Below are positions 44,365 to 55,479 of a stretch of DNA of 64,000 nucleotides, one piece after another. The translations under genes were made by a program, and so were the position numbers. The DNA lies in assembly GCA_947397865.1 (NCBI GenBank), contig OX377620.1:117899085-117963084 (forward strand), in the 5' to 3' direction. The notes beneath the pieces are model-generated. The model ran no database searches, was not told where the DNA came from, and saw only the letters and a program-made list of their open reading frames with translations. This DNA comes from Polietes domitor. Lineage: Eukaryota; Arthropoda; Insecta; Diptera; Muscidae. Each line of letters starts with the position of its first letter. Positions within the stretch are counted from its first letter, which is position 1.

Positions 44365-45640
44365 CAGTGACGCATTTTACTCCTTCGTTGATGGTGTTTC
44401 TATAAAATTACCTCAATTTGCAATGGCGTTTGAAAGGGAATATGTCAAAGCATCGATTCAAAATATTCCTTTTCCCTCGGTTGTCGACAAGGCTTCCTTC
44501 CATAAAGGAATGCTTGGCTGTGTCTTTCATTGCCTGTCAAAAAATAAAAGCAACAAACTTGACCAAGAAAAAATCGGTTTTAAAACTTGACCAAAGTTAG
44601 TTTTTATTTACAACAAATGTTGACAGAGATTTAACCAGCAGCAGAAGAAGAAGCAAAAACGAAAAACAAATAACAACCACCGACCGACCGACCGACCCTC
44701 AGATAAACTTCTGCAACGTTTTGCCTCTCGTCAAAGTAACTTTTGATAATGACGTTATTACATCCACAATTAACTTAAATTGAGTGTGTAAAGTGTAAAA
44801 GGAAATCCCGGGTTTCCAACACTCAAACACACACACACACCCACATCGAAGAAAAGCCCCATCTTCTTCGTTGTCCTACCCGGGAAATGCCTCGTTTTGT
44901 TTCTTTGCTTTTTTCCCGCTTTTCTGTGTGTCAATTATCGGTTCTTTTGGCCAAGTGGAAATCTTTCTCTCTCTTTCTCATTCATTCATTCGTTCGCATT
45001 CGGAAAATGTAATTTATGATTTCGAGTGTTGCAGCAATAAATTTTGTTTCATAAATTTCTGTTTTTAACTTCCGTTTCCCTTTTTGTGTGAGTGAGTGTG
45101 TGTGTGTGTTTTGTGTTCTTACCCATAACCGTGACGGTCATCGCATTACTTTCACAGCAGAATGGTGAAAAACACAGCTCAAGAGAGCAACAAAACAAAA
45201 CAAAAAACACAACATTTTCATAAACTTTTGTTTGGCAGTTTTTATGGTCGGTCTGGCCGTTTGCACGGATGAATGGGTTGGTTGCATGAACAGGACGGAC
45301 ATATGGACGGACGGCCAGTCCAGTCCAATGACGGCAGCATGTGCCAGAGCATATTGTATTGCCGCATAAAGCGACTACTAGTAAGTACTTCTTCTTTTCG
45401 GTGTCTTCATTAAGCTTCATGAATGAGCGTGAGAGCAAAAAAAAACGATGCAAGCAATACATACTTGTCAGGGTTACGGGAACAATTTTTTTGGTTCACA
45501 CCAAATGGAAAACATATTTTTGTTGGTATCATTGCGTGCCATGAAATTTCAGTTCGTTTTGTGTTTTGGAATTGTAAATACCTTTTTATGCATATTTTTC
45601 ATTTTTGCTCTTTAAAATAGCAAAAAAAAAATGGAAATAT
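44365..45640. other. Apparently single-copy DNA with simple repeats
   Basis: Simple sequence: (CCGA)n at about 44679-44698, (CA)n at 44827-44841 and (GT)n at 45087-45111. Frames in this stretch (44315-44600, 44871-45068, 45049-45462) overlap on both strands and lack domains; the first starts inside C1. The stretch could be host intron. Confidence 0.4.
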
Positions 45641-46322
45641 TATTTTGTTTTATCTTTATTAGCTAAAATTAAAGAAGAAAACAAAATATATCTGCAATAG
45701 ATTTTTTAAAAATCATAATTTTTATTTTTTTAAATTTAATAAAATTTGAAAAAAATTAAACTCTCTGACTTATATAATAAGGGCCCTAACTTCTACATTT
45801 ATCCATAACTTGTATTCAAATATGCCATATTGTCTTCGTAAATATCCCAGCTATAACAAAATTTTATATACAAATTTCTATAGCGAGGTTTTGCGCAAAT
45901 TAAAAAAAGGTTGAAAAATATGTTTTTTAAAAAATCATTTGCCCATAGATCTTTTACATATAGACATTTTTTTTCGTCAGGATGTTAGCTAATAAAAAAA
46001 ATAAAACAAATAATTTTTTATGGGGTTTTTGGTGCCAACAAAAAATTATTAGGAGACTGTTACTGAACTACTGTTTCTGTCTAAAAATGAATTTAGTATC
46101 TTTAAATTAACATGTAATCGAGTGTTCTATCTTTAAAATGAGAGTACACATATCGGAATTTTAGTAAAAATAAAATAAAAAATTGTCTATAATTTTTTTA
46201 TATTGCTTTCCAGTTTAGAAAGCAAAAATACATAAGAAAATATTATACATGGCCCTTGTGGCATAGTGTTGTCTACCCATCTCCAAATATAGATTTAAAC
46301 ATGATGATAAAAATTAAAAGAA
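45641..46322. repeat. AT-rich repeat J, inverted diverged copy
   Basis: GGAGACTGTTACTGAACTAC followed by TGTTTCTGTC at about 46052 is the inverse of the J signature, and TTTCCAGTTTAGAAAGCAAAAATACATAAG at about 46207 (given only for position) is the inverse of the 21555/31550 motif. The rest is A/T-rich. Confidence 0.5.
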
Positions 46323-46675
46323 TATTTGATTTGAACTGGGATATTGTCCTGGCTCAAGACCAATTTGCTTCTATATTTAATAGAATGCAAATTTATTTAC
46401 AAATGGCATGGTGACATTTATTACTTGACTGCAGACTACCACGATCATGATTTCGACCATGTCAAAAGTCTTTTCAAGAGGCTTCGCAGTGACTTTTCAA
46501 CATCAAACCCGGCCTCTATAAGGAGATGATTCTCACAAACGAACGAGAAGCACAACTCACTTGCCGAATTTGCGTTTAAAAAATCGCACCAAGTAATAAA
46601 GTACACATGCCATCTTACAATGATCTCATTAAGTTGTGTATATGTAGGTATAGTTACCCAGCAATACTTCTGAAT
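46323..46675 (+). mobile_element. Interspersed element E, copy 3, right end lost
   Basis: Begins TTTGATTTGAACTGGGATAT and includes the body motifs of E1 and E2 (GACTACCACGATCATGATTT, AAATCGCACCAAGTAATAA). It ends at TACCCAGCAATACTTCTGA, where an F fragment begins, so the right-hand direct repeat is absent. Confidence 0.72.
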
Positions 46676-46870
46676 ATTTTTGCGTAAGGGTAAAAATTGC
46701 TATAAAATTCTATTCTAAGTCTCTGAATACACCAGAACTCAACTTAAATTCCAGAAATAAGTCAAAACTTAAAAAAAACTATTTTATTGTTAATTTCGTA
46801 CTTTGGTACTAAACTGTCTGACGAAACCGAATTTTTGGAGTGCTGTGAATGGAATATTTAATATTTAAAA
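46676..46870 (-). repeat. F-family fragment
   Basis: Contains AAAATTCTATTCTAAGTCTC, GAATACACCAGAACTCAACT and TTAATTTCGTACTTTGGTAC, the inverse of one part of an F unit. Confidence 0.6.
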
Positions 46871-47376
46871 TGTTACTACTAAATTTAACATCCAAATTTG
46901 CCAGTATTTAAGTCATAAAGACCACATTTCAACATGTGTATGACCGCTATGCTCTACGACTAACAACTAATTATCTATTTTAAATTCAGACCATTCGTGC
47001 ACTGAATTTTAAATATATCCATTAAGTACATCACCTTAATTTGGTCAATTGTCGAAAAAGTGAATCTCCTTAACAAGATAAATGCCACAACCGCAGACCA
47101 ATTACTGCAAACCAGACATGAAAAGATAATAATTCTGAAGATTTTTCAATTAAATTCTGGTTGATTTTGCAAAAAAAAAAAACTCAAAAAAACCACTTCC
47201 AAACTAACATAGTCACTAAAAAAGACATAGTACAATAAATACGGTTAGGTATTTAAGGAGTTACAGGCGATTGAATGAACACACCTTGAACAGAATGCAA
47301 CCAGTTTGGTGGAACTGTTGGTCTCCCCTAGACGGAGTCTAGAGGAGACAATTTATAAAAACAACACAAACTATGG
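46871..47376. other. AT-rich DNA, nothing recognised
   Basis: No shared repeat and no frame of note. A short self-complementary patch (TCCCCTAGACGGAGTCTAGAGGAGA, cited only for position) lies near 47327-47350. Confidence 0.35.
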
Positions 47377-47915
47377 TTTTTATACACTCCACGAGAGTAT
47401 TATGTCTTTGTGCATTTGTTTGTAACACCAAAAAGGAAGAGAGATAGACCCATTGTTAATTATACCGATCGACTTAGAATCACTTTTTGAGTCTATTTAG
47501 CAATGTCCGTCTGTCCGCCCGTCTGTCCATCTATTCTTGTAATCAAAGTCCAGATCGCAATTATTGCTAGAAAAAAAATGAAACTTTGTACAACGAAGTT
47601 TTTCGGGATAAGAACGAACGCTATTAAATTTGAAAAAAATTGGTTCAGATTTACATATAGCTCCCATACGAATTTCACTCCCGATTTGACTCTTTTCACT
47701 CTAGATACCATATATTACAAGAGATTTTCTTCAAAATTGGCAAAACATCTTATATTTCAGCTAGAAACGCCTGTGGTAAAAATGTGGTAGATCGGTTCAG
47801 ATTTATATATAGCTCCCATACAAATTTCGTTCCCGATTTAACTTTTTCCTCCCCAGAAACCACGAATTTTCACTGAATTTCTTCAAAGTGAGCATAACTC
47901 CTTATATTTGAACTA

Positions 47916-48534
47916 AAGGGTGATTTTTTAAGAGCTTGATAACTTTTTTTTTTAAAAAAACGCATAAAATTTGCAAAATCTCATCGGTTCTTTATTTGAA
48001 ACGTTAGATTGGTCCATGACATTTACTTTTTGAAGATAATTTCATTTAAATGTTGACCGCGGCTGCGTCTTAGGTGGTCCATCCGCTTAGTCCAATTTTG
48101 GCATTTCCACGTTTTTGAGTAACAGTGACCCAATTGGTGCGAACGGCGACGAATCGAAAATTGGTGGTCATCATTAACACTGGCCGATACAGCTGCGATA
48201 TTTTCTTCAGTTCGCACTCTACGTAAGCGTGTTGGTGGTTTAATGTCCAACAATGTAAATTTGGTGCGAAATTTAGTCACAATAGCCCGAATAGCCGCTT
48301 CAGTGGGTCGATTAAACTGACCATAAAATGGAAGCGCGCAATGAACTTTCTTAACAGAGCACGCATTTTGATAATAAAATTCAATAATTTGCAAGCGTTG
48401 TTCGTTTGTAAGACGATTCATGATGAAATGTCAAAGCATACTGAGCATCTTTCTCTTTGACACCATGTCTGAAATCCCACGTGATCTGTCAAATACTAAT
48501 GCATGAAAATCCTAACCTCAAAAAAATCACTCTT
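47916..48534 (-). mobile_element. Mariner deletion derivative, copy 4 (619 bp), nested in C2
   Basis: TA at 47914-47915 and 48535-48536. The interrupted host repeat can be read as TATTTGAAC-TA / TA-GAAGAACTTATTGTG; the uninterrupted paralogue is ACTTGAACTAGAAGAACATA at 51605-51624 inside C4, which confirms duplication of a single TA. Confidence 0.96.
48023..48421 (-). CDS. Mariner-derived DNA-binding fragment fused to transposase tail, copy 4
   Basis: 132 codons, intact. It differs from copy 2 by one visible residue in the second helix-turn-helix (QLGHCYSK instead of QLGLCYSK). It has the same TWK|CQNWTK junction, the same tail and no catalytic domain. Confidence 0.8.
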   Translation of the reverse strand: MNRLTNEQRLQIIEFYYQNACSVKKVHCALPFYGQFNRPTEAAIRAIVTKFRTKFTLLDIKPPTRLRRVRTEENIAAVSASVNDDHQFSIRRRSHQLGHCYSKTWKCQNWTKRMDHLRRSRGQHLNEIIFKK

Positions 48535-48750
48535 TAGAAGAACTTATTGTGAAAGTTAGTCCAATTTGTCCATGTTTGGAAATATTCTTATTGATTTGAC
48601 AAATCGAGCCAGGTCATATTAGCCTATGATTAGGAAACATACAAAAATTCTTCCCGTTTTCACTTTTTACCGAATTGAATTGTATTCGGTTGGAAAGTGG
48701 AGTGTTTCATAGAGTCGGCCCCGCCCGACTTTAGCCTTTCCTTACTTGTT

Positions 48751-49214
48751 AATATTTTATGTTAGCACGAATTGCTGCTTCGTACGAAGTACACAAAACA
48801 CAACTTTGACAGTCGTAAAATAAACAATAGCGCCATCTGCATGTGGATGTCATACGCGCATCAGGTGATGTCGATCATATGGTCGATCGTCAACACACCT
48901 CTTTGAAAAAAAATTATTTTTTTCACTATAAAATTAGTCATAATTAGTAAAAAAAAAATCTATTTTTTTTTTCAAAAATACGTATTTTTGTGAGAAGACT
49001 TTCAAAACAATCGCGGTTATCGAGGTCAAAAACTGTACCATTTGACATGGAATGACTTATGTACATTAGGCTGGGTCGCCGTCCATACATATGGAAAATC
49101 AAGTTTCAGTCACCCCAAAATATATTTCCAGTCACGAAAATATAGTTTGGATTGTTTAATGATAATTTGCAAAAATTGTTTAGTACCTAGATCTGGCCAT
49201 CTGTGAGCTAAACG
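48751..49214. other. Spacer with AT-rich runs
   Basis: Contains TCGATCATATGGTCGATCGT (self-complementary centre, about 48871-48888). 49066-49214 may be the outer part of the element that carries LIR2, since TACATTAGGCTGGGTCGCC looks like a defined edge, but its partner is not found. Confidence 0.35.
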
Positions 49215-49895
49215 CTCCTGAAAATAGCCCTAAAAATAATGTTTTTCCGGTGTATTTTTTGTGTTACATTTTTTCTGAAATAATAGACCCTCGAAAACAC
49301 TTTAAATGAAAATTTTGTTTCTTGTCTTAGAGTAACTTATTGGTCGAATTATTGGACGCGTATAGTAATTTTTTGTGGATTTTCACTGTGACTACTGAAA
49401 ACTTTTTCGACGTTGGTGGTATTTTATAAAAAATAAATAGCTGCAGTCAATACCTTTCTAATGATGCCTAAATGATTAAAATCGAAATGAAATTGACGCC
49501 GCAGCGCTCATTTTTGTAAAAACCTTTTGAACATTTTGGCTGTGAAACCCATCTCCTGCATTAAATTATTTCACAAAAATGTAGTCAGTGGCGTCATTTT
49601 TCGTCCGTTATTCATCATTTAGGCATCATTCGAAAGGTATTGATTCCTCCTATTTATTTTTCATTACACCTTTTACAAAATGTTTCCAAGAAATATGGGT
49701 TTTTAGCTGTCACCTTGAAAACCCGCAAAAAATCAAAATAAACACCCAATAATTCTACCAGTGAGTTATTCTAAGACAAGAATAAAAAATTCTATTTAAA
49801 GTGCTTCCAAGGGTCTATTAACTCAAAAAAAAAAATTCGGCAAAATACAAAAAATTACACTGGAAAAACATGATTTTTAGAGGTGTTTTCAGACT
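49215..49895. repeat. Long inverted repeat LIR2, arms of about 310 bp
   Basis: The left arm (about 49215-49522) and right arm (about 49568-49895) are inverse copies with moderate divergence. Pairs are GTCAATACCTTTCTAATGAT / inverse of CATCATTCGAAAGGTATTGA, ATGATGCCTAAATGAT / inverse of TCATTTAGGCATCAT, TCTTGTCTTAGAGTAACT / inverse of AGTTATTCTAAGACAAGAA, ATAATAGACCCTCG / inverse of AAGGGTCTATTAAC, and AATGTTTTTCCGGTGTA / inverse of TACACTGGAAAAACAT. The spacer is about 46 bp. The arms carry no frame and match no other family here. Confidence 0.85.
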
Positions 49896-50897
49896 TTGAC
49901 AGAAGTTACCTTTTTTGGCCAAGGACGATTGGTATTGAATTTGGAGAAAATCGTTTCAGATTTAGATATAGCCCCCATACAAATATCCCTATAATTTACA
50001 CTATCAATGCTCTAGAATACATATTTTACATGGAATCATGACCAAATTTTCAGGATCGTGTTATATTTGAACTAGAAATAGCTCAAGGGAAAGTGGACCA
50101 CATAGGTCCATGTTTTGATATAGCCCCCATACAAATGGGCCCCAGTTTACACTATTATCGCTCTAGAACCCACATCTTACATTGGATCTTGATAAAATTT
50201 TGCATATCATGTTATATTTCAATAAAGAAAGTGATCTATAAAGGTACACTTTTTAATGTAGCGCCCTTACAAATGGGCCCCCATTTTGATTATTACCTCT
50301 CTAAGGCCAATATTTTACATAGGAAGTTTTTCAATTTTTGCAAATTATATTATATTTCAACTATGAAAGTCAAATATATGGGACCATATTTTGGTATAAC
50401 CCCTATACAAATTTTGCCCCCATTATACTCTATTACATCTCTAGAACCCAGATCGTGCATTGGATCTCGATACAATTTTGCATATGATGTGATATTTCAA
50501 CTAAGAACACCTACTTTGAAAGTGATCTATATGAAACCACTTTTTAATGTAGCGCCCGTAAAAATGGCCCATTTTAATTTTTACCCCTCAAGGACGCAAA
50601 TTTTACATCGGATTTTTTTTGAAAGTCAAATGGGGCCCCATTCTACTCTATTACAACTCTAGAAACTACGTCTTACATCGGATCATGATATATTCCAACT
50701 AGGAATACCTCCCGTGAATAAGAAATATATAGACCCATGTTTTGGACCAGTCCCCAAGTGTATAATTTATATGATATACATAAAATTGCTCCCATGAAAC
50801 ACATGGGTTTAGTAATAAAAGCGAGGTATATACGCAGGGAGTGATGTAGGGTATTATATAGTCGGCCCCGCCCGACTTTAGCCTTTCCTTACTTGTT
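49896..50897 (+). mobile_element. Hairpin-tail repeat C3, 5'-truncated
   Basis: About five internal units with TATAGCCCCCATACAAAT or TAGCGCCCTTACAAATGG; spacing 138 bp between 50122, 50260 and 50398, then 153 bp. The 3' part has GTGATGTAGGGTATTATATA, the hairpin AGTCGGCCCCGCCCGACT at 50860-50877 and TTTCCTTACTTGTT ending at 50897. The 5' TATACACTCC end and GGAC block are absent. A 189-codon frame (50093-50662) spans the units only because 138 is a multiple of three; it is not a gene. Confidence 0.72.
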
Positions 50898-51096
50898 AGA
50901 TTTAGTGATGTTATTTCATACTTACTAGCGAGATTACTCGATGCTCTCTAAATAAGTAGTAGTGAGATTGATTAATGAAACTTTTCCTTTTCTAATGACT
51001 TCACTGATCACTTTTTCCTATAATAGATTTTGAATAAAGAATTTATAAAAATTATCAATATATATGGGACATTCCACGACAAATCCGACAGATTGA
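50898..51096. other. Spacer
   Basis: AT-rich; nothing recognised. Confidence 0.35.
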
Positions 51097-51819
51097 AAAA
51101 ATTCGCACTTGTAGACAGAATCAAATGAAACTTTGCACAACGAAGTTTTTCGGCACAAGGACGAACGCTATTTAATTTGAAGAAAATCGGTTCAGATTTA
51201 GATATAGCCCCCATACGAATTTCACTCCCGATTTGACACTTTTCACTCTAGAAACCACATATTTTGACTGATCTTCTTCAAATTTGGCGAAATAACTTAT
51301 ATTTCAACTAGAAACACCCATGGTGAAATGGGTCAGATCGGTTCAGATGTATATATCGCTTCCATACAAATTTCGCTTCCGATTTGACTTTTTCTGCTCT
51401 AGAAACCACATATTTTAACAGATCTTTTTCATATTTGGCAAAATATCTTATGTTTCCACTAGAAACACCCATGGTGAAAATAGGTCTGATTGGTTCAGAT
51501 TTATATATAGCTCCCATACAAATTTCCCTCCTGGATTGATTTTTTCCAACCCAGAAACCACTTATTTTCAGAGAATTTCTTCAAATTGAGCATAACACGT
51601 TATACTTGAACTAGAAGAACATATTGTGTAAGTGGGTCACAATCCATGGCCCGATACAAATATTCTTATCGATTTGACAAATTGGGTCAGGCCATATCAG
51701 CCTATGATTAGGAAATATACAAAAAATCTTCCCGTTTTCAATTTTCTAACGAATTGAATTGTATTCGGATAGAAGGTGGAGTGTATCATATAGTGGGCCC
51801 CGCCCGACTTTAGCCTTTA
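51097..51819 (+). mobile_element. Hairpin-tail repeat C4, 5'-truncated
   Basis: Starts within the block ATGAAACTTTGCACAACGAA; three internal units (CAGATTTATATATAGCTCCC, CTAGAAACCACATATTTT). The 3' part is GAAGGTGGAGTGTATCATAT, then AGTGGGCCCCGCCCGACT (51792-51809), in which one left-arm base is changed and the stem is weakened, then TTTAGCC. The closing TTACTTGTT is lost. It holds the uninterrupted equivalent of the mariner copy 4 insertion site. Confidence 0.75.
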
Positions 51820-53535
51820 GTAGTTTATCGTACCTAACGTAACATCTTAAATCAATCGGTCGCGTACATATTTCCTATGAAAATCCTGCCAGAAAATGAA
51901 CCCATACAGCGAAAGGAATAAGGAACGGTAGAGGTGTCGAGCGGGGGGGCGAAAGAAAACCCATTAAATACATATAAAGCTCATAAATTCATAACTGCAA
52001 ATGTTGGCTTAAATTCAATTAAGTCTTGTGTCGGATTGAGGTTGCCTACCCGACTGCCTGCCTGCCTACTGCACATCTTCCCCTTCCAACCATGGACATG
52101 GACTCGATAGTCACCTCGGACGTGGATTTAATACTGAGTTTGTTTTAGTTTTGTTCGTTTCCAACACCACCACACCACGTTCTCGCATCTTTGCCACTTC
52201 CGGTTGCACTTGTTGGTGTTGTTGGATGGCGACGAAGGAGGCAACGCGTGCTGGTTGGTCGACAAGGACCCCCACAGCAAGACAAGGCAAGGCACGGCAT
52301 CCTACTGCTTTATCAACTACGAAAACAAATGTATGGCCTTTACTTCCGTTTGCCCAGTTTTGCCAGTTAATTTGTTGCAGGCGGACGGAGAGGGTTAATA
52401 TCGTCGAACGCATGTATTTCTGCAACGAATGGTTACACGGTGGCACAGTGCTTCGTCGTCGTTCGCATATAAGAAGTGATTAAAAATAGAAAATACTGAC
52501 ATTGACAAATACAAGTTTCTGAATAAGTTTTTGTACGCATTTCGTATCCGGTGTGGGGATAACTCATCAGTTGACTTTGTACTCTATACACCAAGTCCAC
52601 TGATGACTTATCCTTGTTTGTCCTCTTCATTATAAACGTGGAAGACCAGTGGTAGTGAAATTGGACTTGTGCCAAATGTGTGCTCTTAAGACACATTCCT
52701 CTTCCCTGCCACCACCACAAATTGAATCAAAGAACAAATTCTCATTTCCTCTGGTTACTTTGTTAACACTTCCGGACTGCATCCATCCATCCTGACAAAT
52801 GCATCTACAAATTTCATTTGTCTTGCTGAGATGCGTCGCAGGCACTGTGCTCATCCTGCTCTCCTCTGCTCTGCATTAAGGTAGCTTGCCATGCATCATG
52901 ATGCGATTTTGTATTTAAGGCTGCCTGCCTCCAGCCCGAAACGTTTTTATTGGCAGCCATTTGATTTAACATTTTCAAGGGGCGGCTGGGCTGGCTGCTG
53001 CAAATGTAAAAGGCTCCCATGAAGACCATTTAAAGTGAAAACTTTTTGCTTTGGGCAAAATTTATTGCATTAAATCAGGAGGCAGGAGGTGCGATGGGTG
53101 GGTGGCTGGCTGGCTGGGTGTTTACGATGTAAGCATGTCCATATTTTAGTGGTCCATGAATTTTTTGTGTTCGTATGTTCATGTCGTCCTCTGTGTCATA
53201 TGCTTGCTCTCGCTTTCGCTCTCGCCCTGAGTCCTTAAGTACTTTTAAGTTATTTTCATAGGCTGCCATAAAATGAAATAAAAAATAGCAACAACATCGA
53301 CATCATCATCACCATCGCCATCATCTTCTGTATTCAGGAGTAGCAACAAATATCACTGAGAACTGTTGTTGTTGTTAGGCGACTGTAATGGCAACATATG
53401 ACAACAGGTCGCCATTATTAAATTATATTAAAACGGCTACATGAGGTTCTATATAACCTAGTTATAAGTTCAAGGTACGCAGACGATACGCGTAAGATGT
53501 GATATGATATGGTACGATATGATACGACGTATTTA
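51820..53535. other. Apparently single-copy, less AT-rich DNA
   Basis: Features: GGGGGGGCGAAAG at 51942, CTGCCTGCCTGCCTACTG at 52052, GGCTGGCTGGCTGGG at 53105 and a CATCATCATCACCATCGCC patch at about 53300. Several overlapping short frames on both strands (52111-53269) are rich in simple-sequence residues and show no known domain. This is the best place to look for host exons or conserved noncoding elements, but I cannot support one by eye. Confidence 0.4.
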
Positions 53536-54039
53536 AAAAAAATCCCTAATATTCAGTTTTGTGGAAATTGGAAAAAGTACAAAATTAACCCTAAAATTTA
53601 TTTAAAATTTTTCTGGAATTTATGTTGGGTTTTGAGATTTGGTGTATTCAGAGACTCATAGTAGAATTTTATGGCAAATATTTTTGCAGAACATTTTGAC
53701 CCGTTAAACCGCTGTTTTTGGGGTGCTTTTTGCCCTTTTGCACAAAAGGGACCGACAAGACCACTATATTGAGGATCTAGAAGGTTAACATGTTTCGCAA
53801 TAACGTTCTTCGCAGTGTTTTAAGTAATATTGCCGAATACGTCCTACACTTAAAATGTAACGATCGCCAGGTTTCCCAAGCCGATTCAGCATAAGAATGT
53901 GCAAAGGGGGAAATAGTCACCCACCTCTAAAATTACCACCGAACGTAAACGCTGATACCCATATCCGTTGCCAGAACCATGCTATTTTCGAAAAAGTTTC
54001 AATTTTGTTCCACAGCGAAATTTATTCTAAAACAATAAT
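53536..54039 (+). repeat. F-family fragment, one unit
   Basis: TTTGGTGTATTCAGAGACTC, GCAAATATTTTTGCAGAACA, TTTTAAGTAATATTGCCGAA and GAATGTGCAAAGGGGGAAAT follow in F order. It stops at the 3' end of B3, which may have inserted there. Confidence 0.7.
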
Positions 54040-55479
54040 AACAAGTAAAAAAGGCGTTAAGTTCGGCCGGGCCGAACATTATATACCCTCCACCATGGAT
54101 TGCATTCCACAGAGGCTTTCGAGTTTCGTAGAAGTGCAGTAATATTACAGGAAAATATTTGTTTTTAATATAGGCAAACCCAAACAAATACAAATACAAG
54201 TATTGACAAAATAATTTTATAAATAAATATAATATTTTTATTACTTCAAACCACGCTTATAAGGCAAGGCTGCCAATACGTTTATATGTCGAAATAATAC
54301 TTCAAGTCAATTCAAAAAGTAAATATTCTTACAAATATTTATATTTTCAAAAATGCTTAAATACCACAAATATTGGTAGACAGTGGGTGCTACAGTTTCT
54401 TGTATTTCCATTCTATTTTAATTACAAAGTACAAATTTTGACAATCCATTATCTCACGTACATAGTGCAAAATAGCCTAACTTCATGATTTAACCACTTT
54501 TGCCGTAAAAGTAAAAAGTGCGAATTTGGAAAAATCTTTTTATTCCGCGTGTCTATGCAGTCAGAGGAATGTATACACCAAATTCCATGATTATAGCTGC
54601 AGTCATTTGGTTGGTACCTTTTTTATCCCATTTTTTTCAATTTTACCCCCCTATGAGTACGACTTTCTAAAATCTCTTTATTTTACGTGTCTACGCAATT
54701 GAAGCAATGTACACACCTAATTTCACCATTCTAGCTGTAGCCGTTTAGTTTGTACTATTTTTATCCCTCTGTACCCATTATATCTCTTGAAAGTATGAAT
54801 TTGAAAAAAAAACTTATTTTTCGTGTCTACGCAGTCAGAGGAATGTATACTCCGAATTTCGCGACTCTAGCTGTTGTCATTTGGTTGGTACCATTTTTAT
54901 CCCTCTATTCCCCTACACCCCTTAAAAGTACGAATTTGGAAAAAAATACATTTATATTATGTATCTACTCAATTAAATGAATGTACACACCAAATTTCGT
55001 GTTTCTAGCTGTTATCGTTTAATATGTACCATTTGTATCCCTTTTTTGACCCATTTCGTCCCCTACGAATAAAAATCACTTTATGGTGCGATTTTATGCT
55101 ATAAGGGGAATGTTCATTCAAAATATCAAGTAAATACGAGCAGACATATACAAAAAGTAGGCTGAAATTCTGTAAATATTAGAGGTATTTTCAATCCTTA
55201 TGAGGGGAAAATTTTCCCCTCTGGCCGATTTCGCCCACTTTCAATCCCAACCTATCTGCAACCATAAGACACATTTAGGGAAAATTTGAAGCTCCTAGCT
55301 CATTTCGTTCGGAAGCTAGCGTGCTTTCAACAGACAGACGGACATGGCTATATCGTCTTAGAATTTTACCACGACCCAGAATATGTATACTTTATGGGGA
55401 CTCCCATGAATATTTTAAGGTGTTACAAACGGAATGACAAAGTGAATATACCCCCATCCTGGAGGTGGAGGGTATAAAA
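54040..55479 (-). mobile_element. Hairpin-tail repeat B3, complete
   Basis: On the minus strand the 5' end is TTTTTATACCCTCCACCTCC (from 55479). Next are the GTTACAAACGG / TGACAAAGTGAATATACCCC block, the CCATGTCCGTCTGTC block, and about four internal units of roughly 135 bp. Then come the AAATACCACAAATATTGGTA flank, the GGTGGAGGGTATATAATG motif, the palindrome GTTCGGCCCGGCCGAAC (54061-54077) and the ACGCCTTTTTTACTTGTT end (54040). All B landmarks are present, so this is the best reference copy. Confidence 0.78.

Larger units (their letters stand above)
47377..48750 (+). mobile_element. Hairpin-tail repeat C2, both ends present, with nested mariner copy 4
   Basis: 5' end TTTTTATACACTCCACGAGA, then GTTTGTAAC, GATCGACTTAGAATCAC, a GTCCGTCTGTCCGCCCGTC block, and two internal units (CAGATTTATATATAGCTCCC). 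The 3' part has GGAAAGTGGAGTGTTTCAT (inverse of the 5' motif), the hairpin AGTCGGCCCCGCCCGACT at 48713-48730, and ends TTTAGCCTTTCCTTACTTGTT-like at 48750. Without the 619-bp mariner and TA duplication the element is about 750 bp. HINE-like class is inferred. Confidence 0.75.

Noticed and set aside
44315..44590. 91-codon frame after C1
   Set aside because: Its start lies in the 5' end of repeat C1 and the rest has no recognisable domain.
50093..50662. Longest open frame in the window (189 codons)
   Set aside because: It runs through the internal tandem units of C3, whose 138-bp period is a multiple of three. The protein is just the unit repeated, the frame is not kept in C1, C2, C4 or C5, and no domain is visible.
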